Positions 56,152 to 64,000 of a stretch of DNA of 64,000 bases are shown here, one piece after another (within the stretch, counting starts at the first letter, position 1; the number at the start of each line of letters is the position of its first letter). This DNA is from Mesorhizobium jarvisii (GTDB lineage Bacteria > Pseudomonadota > Alphaproteobacteria > Rhizobiales > Rhizobiaceae): positions 426,906-490,905 of the forward strand of contig NZ_QZXA01000005.1 in NCBI RefSeq assembly GCF_003601985.1. The letters run 5' to 3'. A program made the translations under genes and the position numbers. Under the pieces are notes generated by a model that searched no databases, had not been told where the DNA came from, and worked only from the letters and a program-made list of their open reading frames with translations.

Positions 56152-57279
56152 ATGACGTTGCTCAATACCTTTACCAGCTACCAGTTGATCACCAAGGACA
56201 TAAACAAGTCGATCGACCGCATCGAGCAGCAGCCGACTGTCGACCGCGATACCAAATATTACCTGGCCAACATAACCAAGGTAAAATCGATCGATGATTT
56301 CGTCAACAATGACCGGCTCTTCAAATTTGCCATGAAGGCCTACGGGCTGGAGGACATGGACTACGCCAAGGCCTTCATGGTCAAGGCGCTCAAGGAAGGC
56401 GTCACCGACCCTAACAGTTTCGCCAACAAGCTGACCGACAAGCGCTATGCCCAATTCGTCAGCGCCTTCAACTTCGCCGCCAATGGCGCCGACGCCACCA
56501 TCTACAACAAGGCGCAGCAGCTGGTGACGAAGAATTACGCCACGCAGGCGCAGATCGCCGGCCTGGATCCGAATTCGGACTATGTGAAGGGCGAGACGAC
56601 CTACTATCTCGCCAACATCACCAAGGTGAAATCGGTCGACGACCTGATGTCGAACAGCCGGCTCTACACTTACGCGCTGGCCGCGTTCGGTCTCGATTCG
56701 GCGACGGAGAACAAGGACCTCATCAAACAGGTCCTGCAGGGTGGCGTGCGCGACCCCAACAGCGTCGCCAACAAACAGAAAAACCCGGCCTACGCGGCAT
56801 TGGCCTCGGCCTTCAACTTCGAGCAGTACGGCGAAGCCGCCACCACCATCAATCCGGCGCAGCAGCCGACTGTCGACAAGTATATGCGCCAGACGCTCGA
56901 GGAGGATGCCGGCAAGACCAATGAGGGCGTGCGGCTGGCGCTTTATTTCCAGCGCAAGGCGCCCGACATCACCAGCTGGTACGATGTGCTCGCCGACACC
57001 GCCCTTGCAAGCGTCGTGCGCACTGCGCTGGGGCTCCCCGATTCCTTCGCCACTGCCGACATCGACAAGCAGGCGCAGCTCTTCGAACAGAAGCTCGACA
57101 TCTCGGATTTCACCGACCCCGTGAAACTCGGCAAGTTCCTGACCCGCTTCACCAGCATGTACGAGATCAACAATCCGACCTCGACGGCCGTGACGTCAGT
57201 CAGCGTGCTCTTTGCCCAGCCGGTCACGGCGGGCATCTCCACCGACCTGATGATGGCCATGCAGAAGTTGAAGTTCTGA
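56152..57279 (+). CDS. DUF1217 flagellar-cluster protein with internal repeats
   Basis: 375-aa protein built of repeated DUF1217 units: residues about 34-108 and 148-223 both start YYLANITKVKS and end SAFNF, and a weaker third copy spans about 258-333. There is no signal peptide. It opens the rightward basal-body operon, facing motA across 156 bp. Its counterpart in S. meliloti sits at the same place, next to flgF. The role is unknown; secretion through the flagellar export gate or a link to the rod is possible. Confidence 0.85.
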   Translation: MTLLNTFTSYQLITKDINKSIDRIEQQPTVDRDTKYYLANITKVKSIDDFVNNDRLFKFAMKAYGLEDMDYAKAFMVKALKEGVTDPNSFANKLTDKRYAQFVSAFNFAANGADATIYNKAQQLVTKNYATQAQIAGLDPNSDYVKGETTYYLANITKVKSVDDLMSNSRLYTYALAAFGLDSATENKDLIKQVLQGGVRDPNSVANKQKNPAYAALASAFNFEQYGEAATTINPAQQPTVDKYMRQTLEEDAGKTNEGVRLALYFQRKAPDITSWYDVLADTALASVVRTALGLPDSFATADIDKQAQLFEQKLDISDFTDPVKLGKFLTRFTSMYEINNPTSTAVTSVSVLFAQPVTAGISTDLMMAMQKLKF

Positions 57280-57281
57280 TC

Positions 57282-58007
57282 ATGCAGGATAGTCTCTACG
57301 TCGCCCTTTCCGCGCAGATGGCGCTCGAGCGCCGGCTCGACACCATCGCCGACAATGTCGCCAACGCCAACACTGTCGGCTTTCGCGCCACCGGCGTGAA
57401 ATTCGAGGACATGGTGTCGGGCACTGGGCAGAAATCAGTGTCCTTCGCCTCGTCGGGCAAGACCTATCTTTCGGGCGCCCACGGTTCGCTGACCGAGACC
57501 GGCAATCCGTTCGATTTCGCCATCCAGGGCGACGCCTGGTTCGCCATCGACACACCGGCCGGCACCGTCATGACCCGCGACGGCCGCTTCTCGATGAACG
57601 AGAATGGCGAGCTGATGTCGATCGAAGGCCATCCGGTGCTCGACGCCGGCGGCGCGCCGATCCAGCTCGACCCCCGCAACGGTCCGCCCAAGGCCGGCGC
57701 CGACGGCTCGCTGCGCCAGAACGACCAGCTTGTCGGCTCGATCGGCCTCTACAATTTCGACCCGGGCGAGAATTTCGTGCGCTACGGCAATTCCGGCATC
57801 GTGCCGGCGCGCACCCCCGAGCCGGTCACCGACCGCTCCGATGTCGGCATCGCCCAGGGCTTCGTCGAAGAATCCAACGTCAATCCGGTGCTGGAGATGA
57901 CCCGCCTGATCATGGTCCAGCGCGCCTTCGAGAACACTGCCGCCCTGATGCGGCAGACGGATTCTTCCACTGACGAGGCGATCAAGACGCTCGGCTCGAA
58001 GTCATAG
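57282..58007 (+). CDS. flgF: Flagellar proximal rod protein FlgF
   Basis: 241-aa rod protein with the conserved N-terminal motif (TIADNVANANTVGFRATGVK, about 22-41) and the C-terminal helix (ESNVNPVLEMTRLIMVQRAF). It starts 2 bp after the DUF1217 stop. Family also includes FlgG, but the length and shorter linker fit FlgF, and a true flgG follows later. Confidence 0.93.
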   Translation: MQDSLYVALSAQMALERRLDTIADNVANANTVGFRATGVKFEDMVSGTGQKSVSFASSGKTYLSGAHGSLTETGNPFDFAIQGDAWFAIDTPAGTVMTRDGRFSMNENGELMSIEGHPVLDAGGAPIQLDPRNGPPKAGADGSLRQNDQLVGSIGLYNFDPGENFVRYGNSGIVPARTPEPVTDRSDVGIAQGFVEESNVNPVLEMTRLIMVQRAFENTAALMRQTDSSTDEAIKTLGSKS

Positions 58008-58008
58008 T

Positions 58009-59409
58009 ATGTCGCTCGACCGGTCCTCCATCCGCGCACCCGAAAGGCAGTTGCAGCCGGCGCCCGAAGATCGGCTCGCCGCACTGGAACGGGTTATCAG
58101 GCGTTTCGGCAACGCCGACGGGCTGGTCAAGCGTGGCGGTCTCGTCACCGAAGTCACGTCCACGCACTACAAGGTGCGCGGCCTTTCCGATTTCGCCAGG
58201 CTGGGCGACATCGTCGAGCAGCGCGGCCAGTCCGGCGCGCGCCGCGGCGAGATCGTCAAGATCAGCCGCGACGAAGTCGTCGTCGCTCCCTTCGAACGCA
58301 GCGCCGATGCCGGTATCGGCGATGCGGTGTTCCGCAGGGGTCCGCTGGCGGTGGCGCCGCATGATTCATGGCGCGGCCGCACCATCGACGCGCTTACCCG
58401 GGCCATCGATGGCGGTCCGCCGCTGATCAGGGGCGAAGACCTGTCGGGCGGCGCCACGACGCCAGGCGCAATGGCGCGGCAGCGCGTCGGTACCGCCTTC
58501 ATGACCGGCGTCAAGGTCATCGACATCTTCACGCCGCTGTGCTTCGGCCAGCGCATGGGCGTCTTCGCTGGTTCGGGCGTCGGCAAGTCGACGCTGCTCG
58601 CGATGCTCGCCGGCGCCGACGCGTTCGACACCGTCGTCGTGGCGCTGATCGGCGAACGCGGCCGCGAGGTTCGCGAATTCCTCGAGGACACGATCGGCGA
58701 CAGCATGGCCAAGACCGTGGCCGTCGTCGCCACAAGCGACGAGAGCGCCATGATGCGCCGGCGCGCGCCCGACACCGCCATGCGCGTCGCCGAGCACTTT
58801 CGCGACCAGGGCCAGCGTGTGCTCCTGGTGCTGGATTCGATCACCCGCTTCGCCCATGCGTTGCGCGAGGTGGCGACGGCAACCGGCGAGCCGCCGGTCG
58901 CCCGCGGTTATCCCGCCTCGGTTTTCACCGAACTTCCCAAATTGCTCGAGCGCGCCGGACCGGGGGCCGAAGGCAAGGGGTCGATTACCGCCATCATTTC
59001 CGTGCTGGTCGACGGCGACGACCACAATGATCCGGTCGCCGATTCCGTGCGCGGCATCCTCGACGGCCATGTCGTGCTCGACCGCGCGATCGCCGAACAG
59101 GGTCGCTATCCGCCGGTCAATCCGCTGTCGTCCATATCGCGCCTGGCCGGCAAGGCCTGGAGCGTCGAACAGCGCGCTTTGGTGACGCGGCTGAAGTCGA
59201 TGATCGCCCGCTTCGAGGACACGCGCGACATCCGCCTGCTCGGCGCCTATCAGGGTGGCGCCGACGCCGAGCTCGACATCGCCGTGCGCCAGGTGCCGCT
59301 GATCTACGAGGCGCTGACGCAATCGCCCAGGGACCGCCCGTCCGCCGATCCGTTCTCCGATCTCGCCCGCCATCTCAAGGGAAAGCTGAATGCCGAATCA
59401 GGAGACTGA
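58009..59409 (+). CDS. fliI: Flagellum-specific ATPase FliI
   Basis: 466-aa F1-like ATPase: N-terminal beta-barrel, Walker A AGSGVGKST (about 187-195), Walker B LLVLDSITRFAHALRE (about 275), and the C-terminal export-ATPase tail. It drives unfolding and export of axial proteins. It starts 1 bp after flgF and overlaps the next gene by 20 bp. Confidence 0.95.
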   Translation: MSLDRSSIRAPERQLQPAPEDRLAALERVIRRFGNADGLVKRGGLVTEVTSTHYKVRGLSDFARLGDIVEQRGQSGARRGEIVKISRDEVVVAPFERSADAGIGDAVFRRGPLAVAPHDSWRGRTIDALTRAIDGGPPLIRGEDLSGGATTPGAMARQRVGTAFMTGVKVIDIFTPLCFGQRMGVFAGSGVGKSTLLAMLAGADAFDTVVVALIGERGREVREFLEDTIGDSMAKTVAVVATSDESAMMRRRAPDTAMRVAEHFRDQGQRVLLVLDSITRFAHALREVATATGEPPVARGYPASVFTELPKLLERAGPGAEGKGSITAIISVLVDGDDHNDPVADSVRGILDGHVVLDRAIAEQGRYPPVNPLSSISRLAGKAWSVEQRALVTRLKSMIARFEDTRDIRLLGAYQGGADAELDIAVRQVPLIYEALTQSPRDRPSADPFSDLARHLKGKLNAESGD

Positions 59410-60223
59410 ACGCCAGTACACCGAGCGCATCCTGAATGAGATGATCGCCGCGGCGAACGCCGCCGAGGAAGCTCGAGCCGAGGAGGAGAGGAGGGCCAAG
59501 GCAAAAGCCGCCAGCGCCATCGCGGCCAAGACCGCGGCTGTTCTGGCCAGAGCCGTCAAGCCGATCCTACCCCGATCCGAACCTGTGGCTCGGGCTGCCG
59601 CGCCCGTCGCGCCTGTGGTCCCCCGCGTCGAGCCTGCCGAGATGGCGCAGGCTAGCCGCGAATCGCTGATCGACGGCCTGTTTCCCGTCACCGAATGGCC
59701 GCAGCCGCCAAAGGCGCAATTTCCAAAATTGAGCAAGAAGGCGGACCGGCGCAGCGACTTCGTCATCGCCGCGCTCGGCGTCACGCTCGGCCTGATCTGC
59801 GCCCTGTTTCCCTGGTATATCTTCTTCAACCAGGAACAGTTCGGCGTTCAGGCGATCAAGTTTGGCGGCACCGGCACCAATTCGGGACGCGAGGGTGGCG
59901 GCGTGGTGACCTCGCGCAGCGCGCCGCTGACGGCCAAGGACCTTCCCAACACCAGCATCGACCTGCTCGCCACCGGGACGGTGCAGGATGAGGCCACCCC
60001 GGCGCAGCCGCCCGGCGACCAGCCCTTCCCGGCCGATGTCGCGAAATTCCGCATGGTTCATGTCGCCAACGGCCGCGCCATGATCGAGGACGACACCGGC
60101 CTGTGGATCGTCCAGCGCGGCTCGATACTGCCGGACTCCAGCACGGTCTCGTCGATCGAGCAGCGCAACGGCAAATGGGTCATGCTGACCAGCACCAACC
60201 AGTTGATCCAGCTTTCCAGGTAG
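59390..60223 (+). CDS. Single-pass membrane protein of the flagellar cluster
   Basis: 277-aa protein: a coiled, Ala/Glu/Arg-rich cytoplasmic N-terminus (1-60), a Pro/Ala linker, one transmembrane helix (FVIAALGVTLGLICALFPWYIFF, about 124-146), and an extracytoplasmic domain of about 130 residues. No known family. It overlaps fliI by 20 bp, and a gene of the same kind sits between fliI and flgB in S. meliloti. The N-terminus resembles FliH- or FliJ-like helices in composition only; a structural or export-accessory role is a guess. Confidence 0.78.
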   Translation: MPNQETERQYTERILNEMIAAANAAEEARAEEERRAKAKAASAIAAKTAAVLARAVKPILPRSEPVARAAAPVAPVVPRVEPAEMAQASRESLIDGLFPVTEWPQPPKAQFPKLSKKADRRSDFVIAALGVTLGLICALFPWYIFFNQEQFGVQAIKFGGTGTNSGREGGGVVTSRSAPLTAKDLPNTSIDLLATGTVQDEATPAQPPGDQPFPADVAKFRMVHVANGRAMIEDDTGLWIVQRGSILPDSSTVSSIEQRNGKWVMLTSTNQLIQLSR

Positions 60224-60288
60224 CGGCTGCCCGCAAGGTCCGCGCAAGACTGGCGGCCTAGTCTTTGGGCACATGCCCGGAGATTCCC

Positions 60289-60669
60289 ATGGAGCCCGTT
60301 TCCCTTTTCGATCTCGCCGCCAAGCAAGCGCAGTGGCTTTCCGTGCGCCAGTCGGCGATCGCCGGCAACATCGCCAACGCCAACACGCCGGGCTACACGG
60401 CAAACGATGTCGAGCCCTTCGAGAAGGTGCTCGACCGCACGGCTGTGTCGTTGCAGACCACCGAGGCCGGCCATCTCGGCAGCGCGGCGACCAATGCCGG
60501 CTTCACCATCAAGCCGCAGGAAGATGACGGCGTGGTCATGCCGTCCAAGAACACCGTCGTGCTTGAGGACCAACTCCTCAAGGCCGGCGAGGTGCGCCGT
60601 TCCTTCGAGCTCAACACGGCGATCGTCAAGGCTTTCCACTCGATGATGATGATGGCGGTGAAGAGCTGA
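60289..60669 (+). CDS. flgB: Flagellar proximal rod protein FlgB
   Basis: 126-aa rod protein with the N-terminal motif ([16 protein letters not shown], about 24-39). The ATG at 60289 has GGAG upstream; a TTG eight codons earlier is not needed. It ends 2 bp before flgC. Confidence 0.94.
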   Translation: MEPVSLFDLAAKQAQWLSVRQSAIAGNIANANTPGYTANDVEPFEKVLDRTAVSLQTTEAGHLGSAATNAGFTIKPQEDDGVVMPSKNTVVLEDQLLKAGEVRRSFELNTAIVKAFHSMMMMAVKS

Positions 60670-60671
60670 CC

Positions 60672-61088
60672 ATGGACGCACTGACCGCAGCCCTGAAAGT
60701 CGCAGCATCCGGCCTCGGCGCCCAGTCCGAGCGCCTGCGCGTGGTTTCTGAAAACCTCGCCAATGCCCAGTCGACCGGCACCACGCCCGGCGCCGACCCC
60801 TATCGCCGCAAGACCATCAGCTTCGTCTCCGAGCTTGACCGGGCTTCCGGCGCCTCGACGGTTGAAGTGAACTCGATCGACCGCGATCCGAGTGTCTTCC
60901 CCGTTGAATTCCAGCCCGGCAACGAGGCCGCCGACGAGAAGGGCTACGTCAAGATGCCCAATGTCAACGTGCTGATCGAAATGGCCGACATGACGGAGGC
61001 CAACCGCTCCTACGAGGCCAACCTGCAAGTCGTGAAGCAGGCGCGCGACCTCATTTCAATGACCATCGACCTGATGAGGAACCAATGA
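60672..61088 (+). CDS. flgC: Flagellar proximal rod protein FlgC
   Basis: 138-aa rod protein with the motif [20 protein letters not shown] (about 26-45) and the C-terminal helix [20 protein letters not shown]. Its stop overlaps fliE by 4 nt. Confidence 0.95.
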   Translation: MDALTAALKVAASGLGAQSERLRVVSENLANAQSTGTTPGADPYRRKTISFVSELDRASGASTVEVNSIDRDPSVFPVEFQPGNEAADEKGYVKMPNVNVLIEMADMTEANRSYEANLQVVKQARDLISMTIDLMRNQ

Positions 61089-61408
61089 TCGTGAACGGCA
61101 TCGGCGCGCTCAACCTGAAGCCCGGGCTGGGCGATACGGCGACCGACCTGCTTCAGGGCGGTGTCGCGCCGGCGACATCGGGCAACCTTGGCACCTCCTT
61201 TGCCGAAGCTGTGAGCCAGGCAGCCTCCAAGACCGTCAACACGCTGCAGAATGCCGAACAGGTGTCGCTCCAGGCGCTCAAGGGCGATGCCGACACCCGC
61301 CAGGTCGTCGATGCCGTGATGAGCGCGCAGCAGGCGCTTCAGACCGCCGTCGCCATCCGCGACAAGGTCGTTTCGGCCTACCTCGAAGTCAGTCGCATGG
61401 GTATCTGA
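61085..61408 (+). CDS. fliE: Flagellar hook-basal body protein FliE
   Basis: 107-aa rod adaptor joining the MS ring to the rod. The C-terminal helix [20 protein letters not shown] followed by [13 protein letters not shown] is diagnostic. Start overlaps the flgC stop. Confidence 0.94.
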   Translation: MIVNGIGALNLKPGLGDTATDLLQGGVAPATSGNLGTSFAEAVSQAASKTVNTLQNAEQVSLQALKGDADTRQVVDAVMSAQQALQTAVAIRDKVVSAYLEVSRMGI

Positions 61409-61418
61409 GGAGCAGGTC

Positions 61419-62207
61419 ATGAAAGCACTTTCCATCGCCGCCACCGGCATGAATGCCCAGCAGACAAATCTGGAAGTCATCGCCAACAACATCGCCAACA
61501 TCAACACCACCGGCTACAAGCGGGCGCGCGCCGAATTCTCCGACCTGCTCTACCAGGTCGACCGCACGCAAGGCGTACCCAATCGCTCCAACGCCTCGCT
61601 GGTGCCGGAAGGCGTTTCGATCGGTCTCGGCGTCAAGACGACGGCCGTGCGCAACGTGCACACCCAGGGCGAACTGACCAGCACCGGCAACAGTTTCGAC
61701 ATGGCGCTGACCGGCAGGGGCTGGTTCCAGATCGAGGGCGCCGATGGCGGCACGCTCTACACCCGCGCCGGCGCCTTCAACACCAACGCCACCGGCCAGT
61801 TGGTGACGGTGGATGGCGCCAATGTCATTCCGGCCATCACCGTGCCGACCGATGCGGTCGAGGTGATCGTCAACAAGACCGGTCAGGTCTTTGCCCGCAT
61901 CGACGGCCAGACCGACCTGCAGAATCTCGGCCAGCTCCAGATCGTCAACTTCGCCAACGAGGCGGGCCTCGCGCCGCTCGGCGACAATCTGTTCCAGGAA
62001 ACGACGGCCTCCGGCCCGGCCAATGCCGGCGTGCCCGGCGATCCCGGCTTCGCCACCATCCAGCAGGGCTATCTCGAGGCCTCCAACGTCGACCCGGTCA
62101 AGGAAATCACCGAGCTGATCTCGGCGCAGCGCGCCTATGAGATGAATTCCAAGGTGATCCAGGCCGCCGACGACATGGCCTCGGTCGTCTCCAAGAACAT
62201 CAGGTAG
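61419..62207 (+). CDS. flgG: Flagellar distal rod protein FlgG
   Basis: 262-aa distal rod protein with N-terminal [18 protein letters not shown] (about 25-42) and C-terminal [20 protein letters not shown]. Length and motif match FlgG. It is 10 bp from fliE and 2 bp from flgA. Confidence 0.96.
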   Translation: MKALSIAATGMNAQQTNLEVIANNIANINTTGYKRARAEFSDLLYQVDRTQGVPNRSNASLVPEGVSIGLGVKTTAVRNVHTQGELTSTGNSFDMALTGRGWFQIEGADGGTLYTRAGAFNTNATGQLVTVDGANVIPAITVPTDAVEVIVNKTGQVFARIDGQTDLQNLGQLQIVNFANEAGLAPLGDNLFQETTASGPANAGVPGDPGFATIQQGYLEASNVDPVKEITELISAQRAYEMNSKVIQAADDMASVVSKNIR

Positions 62208-62209
62208 GG

Positions 62210-62737
62210 ATGATGGCCATGCCGATCTCCTGCTCCGCATTCCGCCGCACCGCGCTGGTCCTTGCGCTGGTGGCCGCCGGCTTGCCGGCTTTCGCCCAGG
62301 AATCGACAAATCAATCGGCAACGCAGATCGCCAGCAATCAGCCTGCCGGCGAGGTCGTGCTGATCCCCAGCCGCGTCATCTACCCCGGCGAGACCATCGA
62401 ACTCGCCGCCCTGAAACAGGTGACCCTCATCCCCGGCAAGCACAAGCCCGATGCGATGGCGACCCGCGCCGAGGAGCTTCAAGGCAAGATCGCCAAGCGC
62501 ACGCTGCTGCCCGGTCGCTACATCCCGACCGCCGCCATCCGCGAGGCCTGGCTGGTCGAACAGGGTGCTGCCGTGCAGGTCTTCTTCATCGCCGGCGGAC
62601 TGACGATATCGGCCACCGCGGTAACCTTGCAACCAGGTTCGGCCGGCGACCTCATCAAGGTTCGCAACAGCGATAGCGGCAAGATCCTCTCCGGCACGGT
62701 GATGGCCGACGGGACCATCCAGGTCAGCGCTTCATGA
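62210..62737 (+). CDS. flgA: Flagellar P-ring assembly chaperone FlgA
   Basis: 175-aa periplasmic protein with a signal peptide (ALVLALVAAGLPAFA, about 15-29). The C-terminal SAF-like domain includes LLPGRYIPTAAIREAWLVEQ and LQPGSAGDLIKVRNSDSGKI. Two ATG codons are adjacent at 62210 and 62213. It overlaps flgI by 4 nt, and both serve the P ring. Confidence 0.92.
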   Translation: MMAMPISCSAFRRTALVLALVAAGLPAFAQESTNQSATQIASNQPAGEVVLIPSRVIYPGETIELAALKQVTLIPGKHKPDAMATRAEELQGKIAKRTLLPGRYIPTAAIREAWLVEQGAAVQVFFIAGGLTISATAVTLQPGSAGDLIKVRNSDSGKILSGTVMADGTIQVSAS

Positions 62738-63975
62738 TGCGCCCGTTTGCCCTTCTGCTCGCTGCCACGCTAGGCCTGCAGCCTGCACTGGCCGACGGCC
62801 TGACGCCCAAGGCCAAGCGCGAACTCGCCGCCAAGAACGGCGGCGTCTACGACGATCCGGAATATGATCCGGCGACCACCACTCGCATGTTCCGCGTTTC
62901 GCCCGGGCCAAGCTCGCTGCCGCCCGGCCAGGTCGCCTCGCGCATCAAGGACATCGCCCAGTTGCAGAGTTCGCGCGACAACCAGCTGGTCGGCTACGGC
63001 CTGGTCATCGGCCTCGCCGGCTCGGGCGACAGCCTGCGCAATTCGCCGTTCACCGAGCAGTCGATCCGCGCCATGCTGGAAAATCTCGGCATCGCCACCG
63101 AAGGCGGCAGCGCGCGCGCCAAGAACGTCGCCGCCGTCATCGTCACCGCCAACATGCCCCCCTATGTGCAATCGGGCGCCCGCATCGACATCGACGTCTC
63201 CTCGATGGGTGACGCCACCTCGCTGGCCGGCGGCACGCTGATCATGACGCCCCTGAAGGCGGCGGATGGCGAGATCTACGCCGTTGGCCAGGGCGCGGTC
63301 ATCGTTTCGGGCTTCACCGCCCAGGGCCAGGCCGAACAATTGACGCAAGGCGTGCCGACCGCCGGCCGGGTGCCGAACGGCGCCATCGTCGAGCGTTCGG
63401 TGAAGGCCGAATTCGACGACCAGTCGACGCTGACGCTGCAATTGCGCAATCCCGATTTCTCGACCGCGATCCGCATCGCCGACGCGATCAACGACTATAC
63501 CAGCCAGCGCTTCGGCATGCGCGTCGCGGGTGAGCGCGATTCCCGCACCGTGCAGATCAGAAGGCCAAAGGGCGTTTCGGCCGCGCGCTTCTATGCCGAG
63601 ATCGAAAACCTCGTGGTCGAATCCGATACCCCGGCCCGCGTCGTCATCGACGAGCGCACCGGCACCATCGTCATTGGCAACGACGTCAAGATCTCGCGCG
63701 TCGCCATCAGCCACGGCACGCTGACGGTGCGCATCACCGAAGCGCCGCGCGTCGTGCAGCCCGAACCCTTCTCCAAGGGCGAAACCGCTGTCGAGCCGTT
63801 CACCGCCATCGACGCCAGCCGGCCCGATGCCCGCGTCGCGGTGCTCGATGGACCCGACCTGCAAACCCTCGTTTCCGGCCTCAACCGCCTCGGCGTCAAG
63901 CCGGACGGCATCATTGCCATCCTGCAAGGCATCAAGTCGGCCGGCGCCCTGCAAGCCGATCTGGTTCTTCAATAG
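62734..63975 (+). CDS. flgI: Flagellar P-ring protein FlgI with N-terminal insert
   Basis: 413-aa periplasmic ring protein with a signal peptide (PFALLLAATLGLQPALA). The conserved body starts at SRIKDIAQLQSSRDNQLVGY (about residue 70) and runs to the C-terminus. Between them lie about 45 extra residues, charged and rich in Lys, Asp and Pro (LTPKAKRELAAKNGGVYDDP). Typical FlgI is about 370 aa, so the insert explains the extra length. Confidence 0.93.
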   Translation: MMRPFALLLAATLGLQPALADGLTPKAKRELAAKNGGVYDDPEYDPATTTRMFRVSPGPSSLPPGQVASRIKDIAQLQSSRDNQLVGYGLVIGLAGSGDSLRNSPFTEQSIRAMLENLGIATEGGSARAKNVAAVIVTANMPPYVQSGARIDIDVSSMGDATSLAGGTLIMTPLKAADGEIYAVGQGAVIVSGFTAQGQAEQLTQGVPTAGRVPNGAIVERSVKAEFDDQSTLTLQLRNPDFSTAIRIADAINDYTSQRFGMRVAGERDSRTVQIRRPKGVSAARFYAEIENLVVESDTPARVVIDERTGTIVIGNDVKISRVAISHGTLTVRITEAPRVVQPEPFSKGETAVEPFTAIDASRPDARVAVLDGPDLQTLVSGLNRLGVKPDGIIAILQGIKSAGALQADLVLQ

Positions 63976-63978
63976 GCG

Positions 63979-64000
63979 ATGCCGATGATCCCCTCCCTCC
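63979..64000 (+). CDS. Start of the next flagellar gene (probable motE), cut by window end
   Basis: ATG at 63979, 3 bp after the flgI stop, followed by seven codons before the window ends. In S. meliloti the gene after flgI is motE, encoding a MotC chaperone. The identity rests on position only. Confidence 0.35.

Noticed and set aside
1..64000. tRNA, rRNA, CRISPR or prophage genes
   Set aside because: No cloverleaf-like segments, no regular direct-repeat/spacer pattern and no phage structural or integrase genes were seen by eye; a dedicated search could still find a short RNA gene.

Overview
The window looks like chromosomal DNA of a Mesorhizobium-type alphaproteobacterium (Rhizobiales, Phyllobacteriaceae). 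The grounds are high GC, densely packed genes with many 4-bp stop/start overlaps, a NasS/NasT-controlled nitrate assimilation locus, and a flagellar cluster led by visN-visR in the order known from Sinorhizobium meliloti. The genus call is inference. I saw no rRNA, tRNA, CRISPR array, prophage or intact insertion sequence.

Layout. (1) 12-10738: nitrate assimilation, nasT-nasS, then nrtA-nrtB-nrtD, nirB-nirD and nasA. The 318-bp nasS/nrtA gap holds an NtrC-like dyad, a sigma-54 -24/-12 promoter, a hexaloop hairpin pair of the kind bound by ANTAR proteins, and an intrinsic terminator. As read, nrtA carries a 1-nt frameshift. (2) 10854-18115: a tripartite RND efflux operon (mdtA-mdtB-mdtC type); the first pump subunit has an internal deletion of roughly 530 bp plus a frame change. 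(3) 18310-20060: a small exported protein cut by an in-frame TAG, a non-coding stretch and an unrecognised HTH-like protein. (4) 20440-25000: an ALDH7 aldehyde dehydrogenase, an ECF42-type sigma factor with its DGPF partner, and topoisomerase IB. (5) 25083-32861: a glycosyltransferase and a three-gene transglutaminase / ATP-grasp-alpha-E / transglutaminase operon, a conserved but poorly characterised peptide-type system. (6) 32986-37521: glutaryl-CoA dehydrogenase, a divergent LysR regulator, and Tex. (7) 37650-47779: an amine/amide scavenging region with two NylB-like serine amidases, a Pot-type polyamine ABC transporter, a YtcJ-type amidohydrolase, a TetR regulator and an acetylpolyamine deacetylase. 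(8) 47854-49047: a TMEM43-family membrane protein. (9) 49553-64000: the flagellar cluster, with visN-visR, the leftward operon motA-fliM-fliN-fliG-flhB-hypothetical, and the rightward operon DUF1217-flgF-fliI-hypothetical-flgB-flgC-fliE-flgG-flgA-flgI, running off the end at the start of a probable motE.

How it fits together. Nitrate is imported by NrtABD, reduced by NasA and NirBD, and sensed by cytosolic NasS, which restrains the antiterminator NasT. The ALDH7 enzyme and glutaryl-CoA dehydrogenase fit two steps of lysine/2-aminoadipate and glutarate breakdown. The amide hydrolases around the polyamine transporter suggest a module that unmasks acylated amines. Three apparent gene lesions (nrtA, mdtB, the small exported protein) lie within the first 19 kb; they are either real decay or errors in the sequence, and a re-read would settle which.
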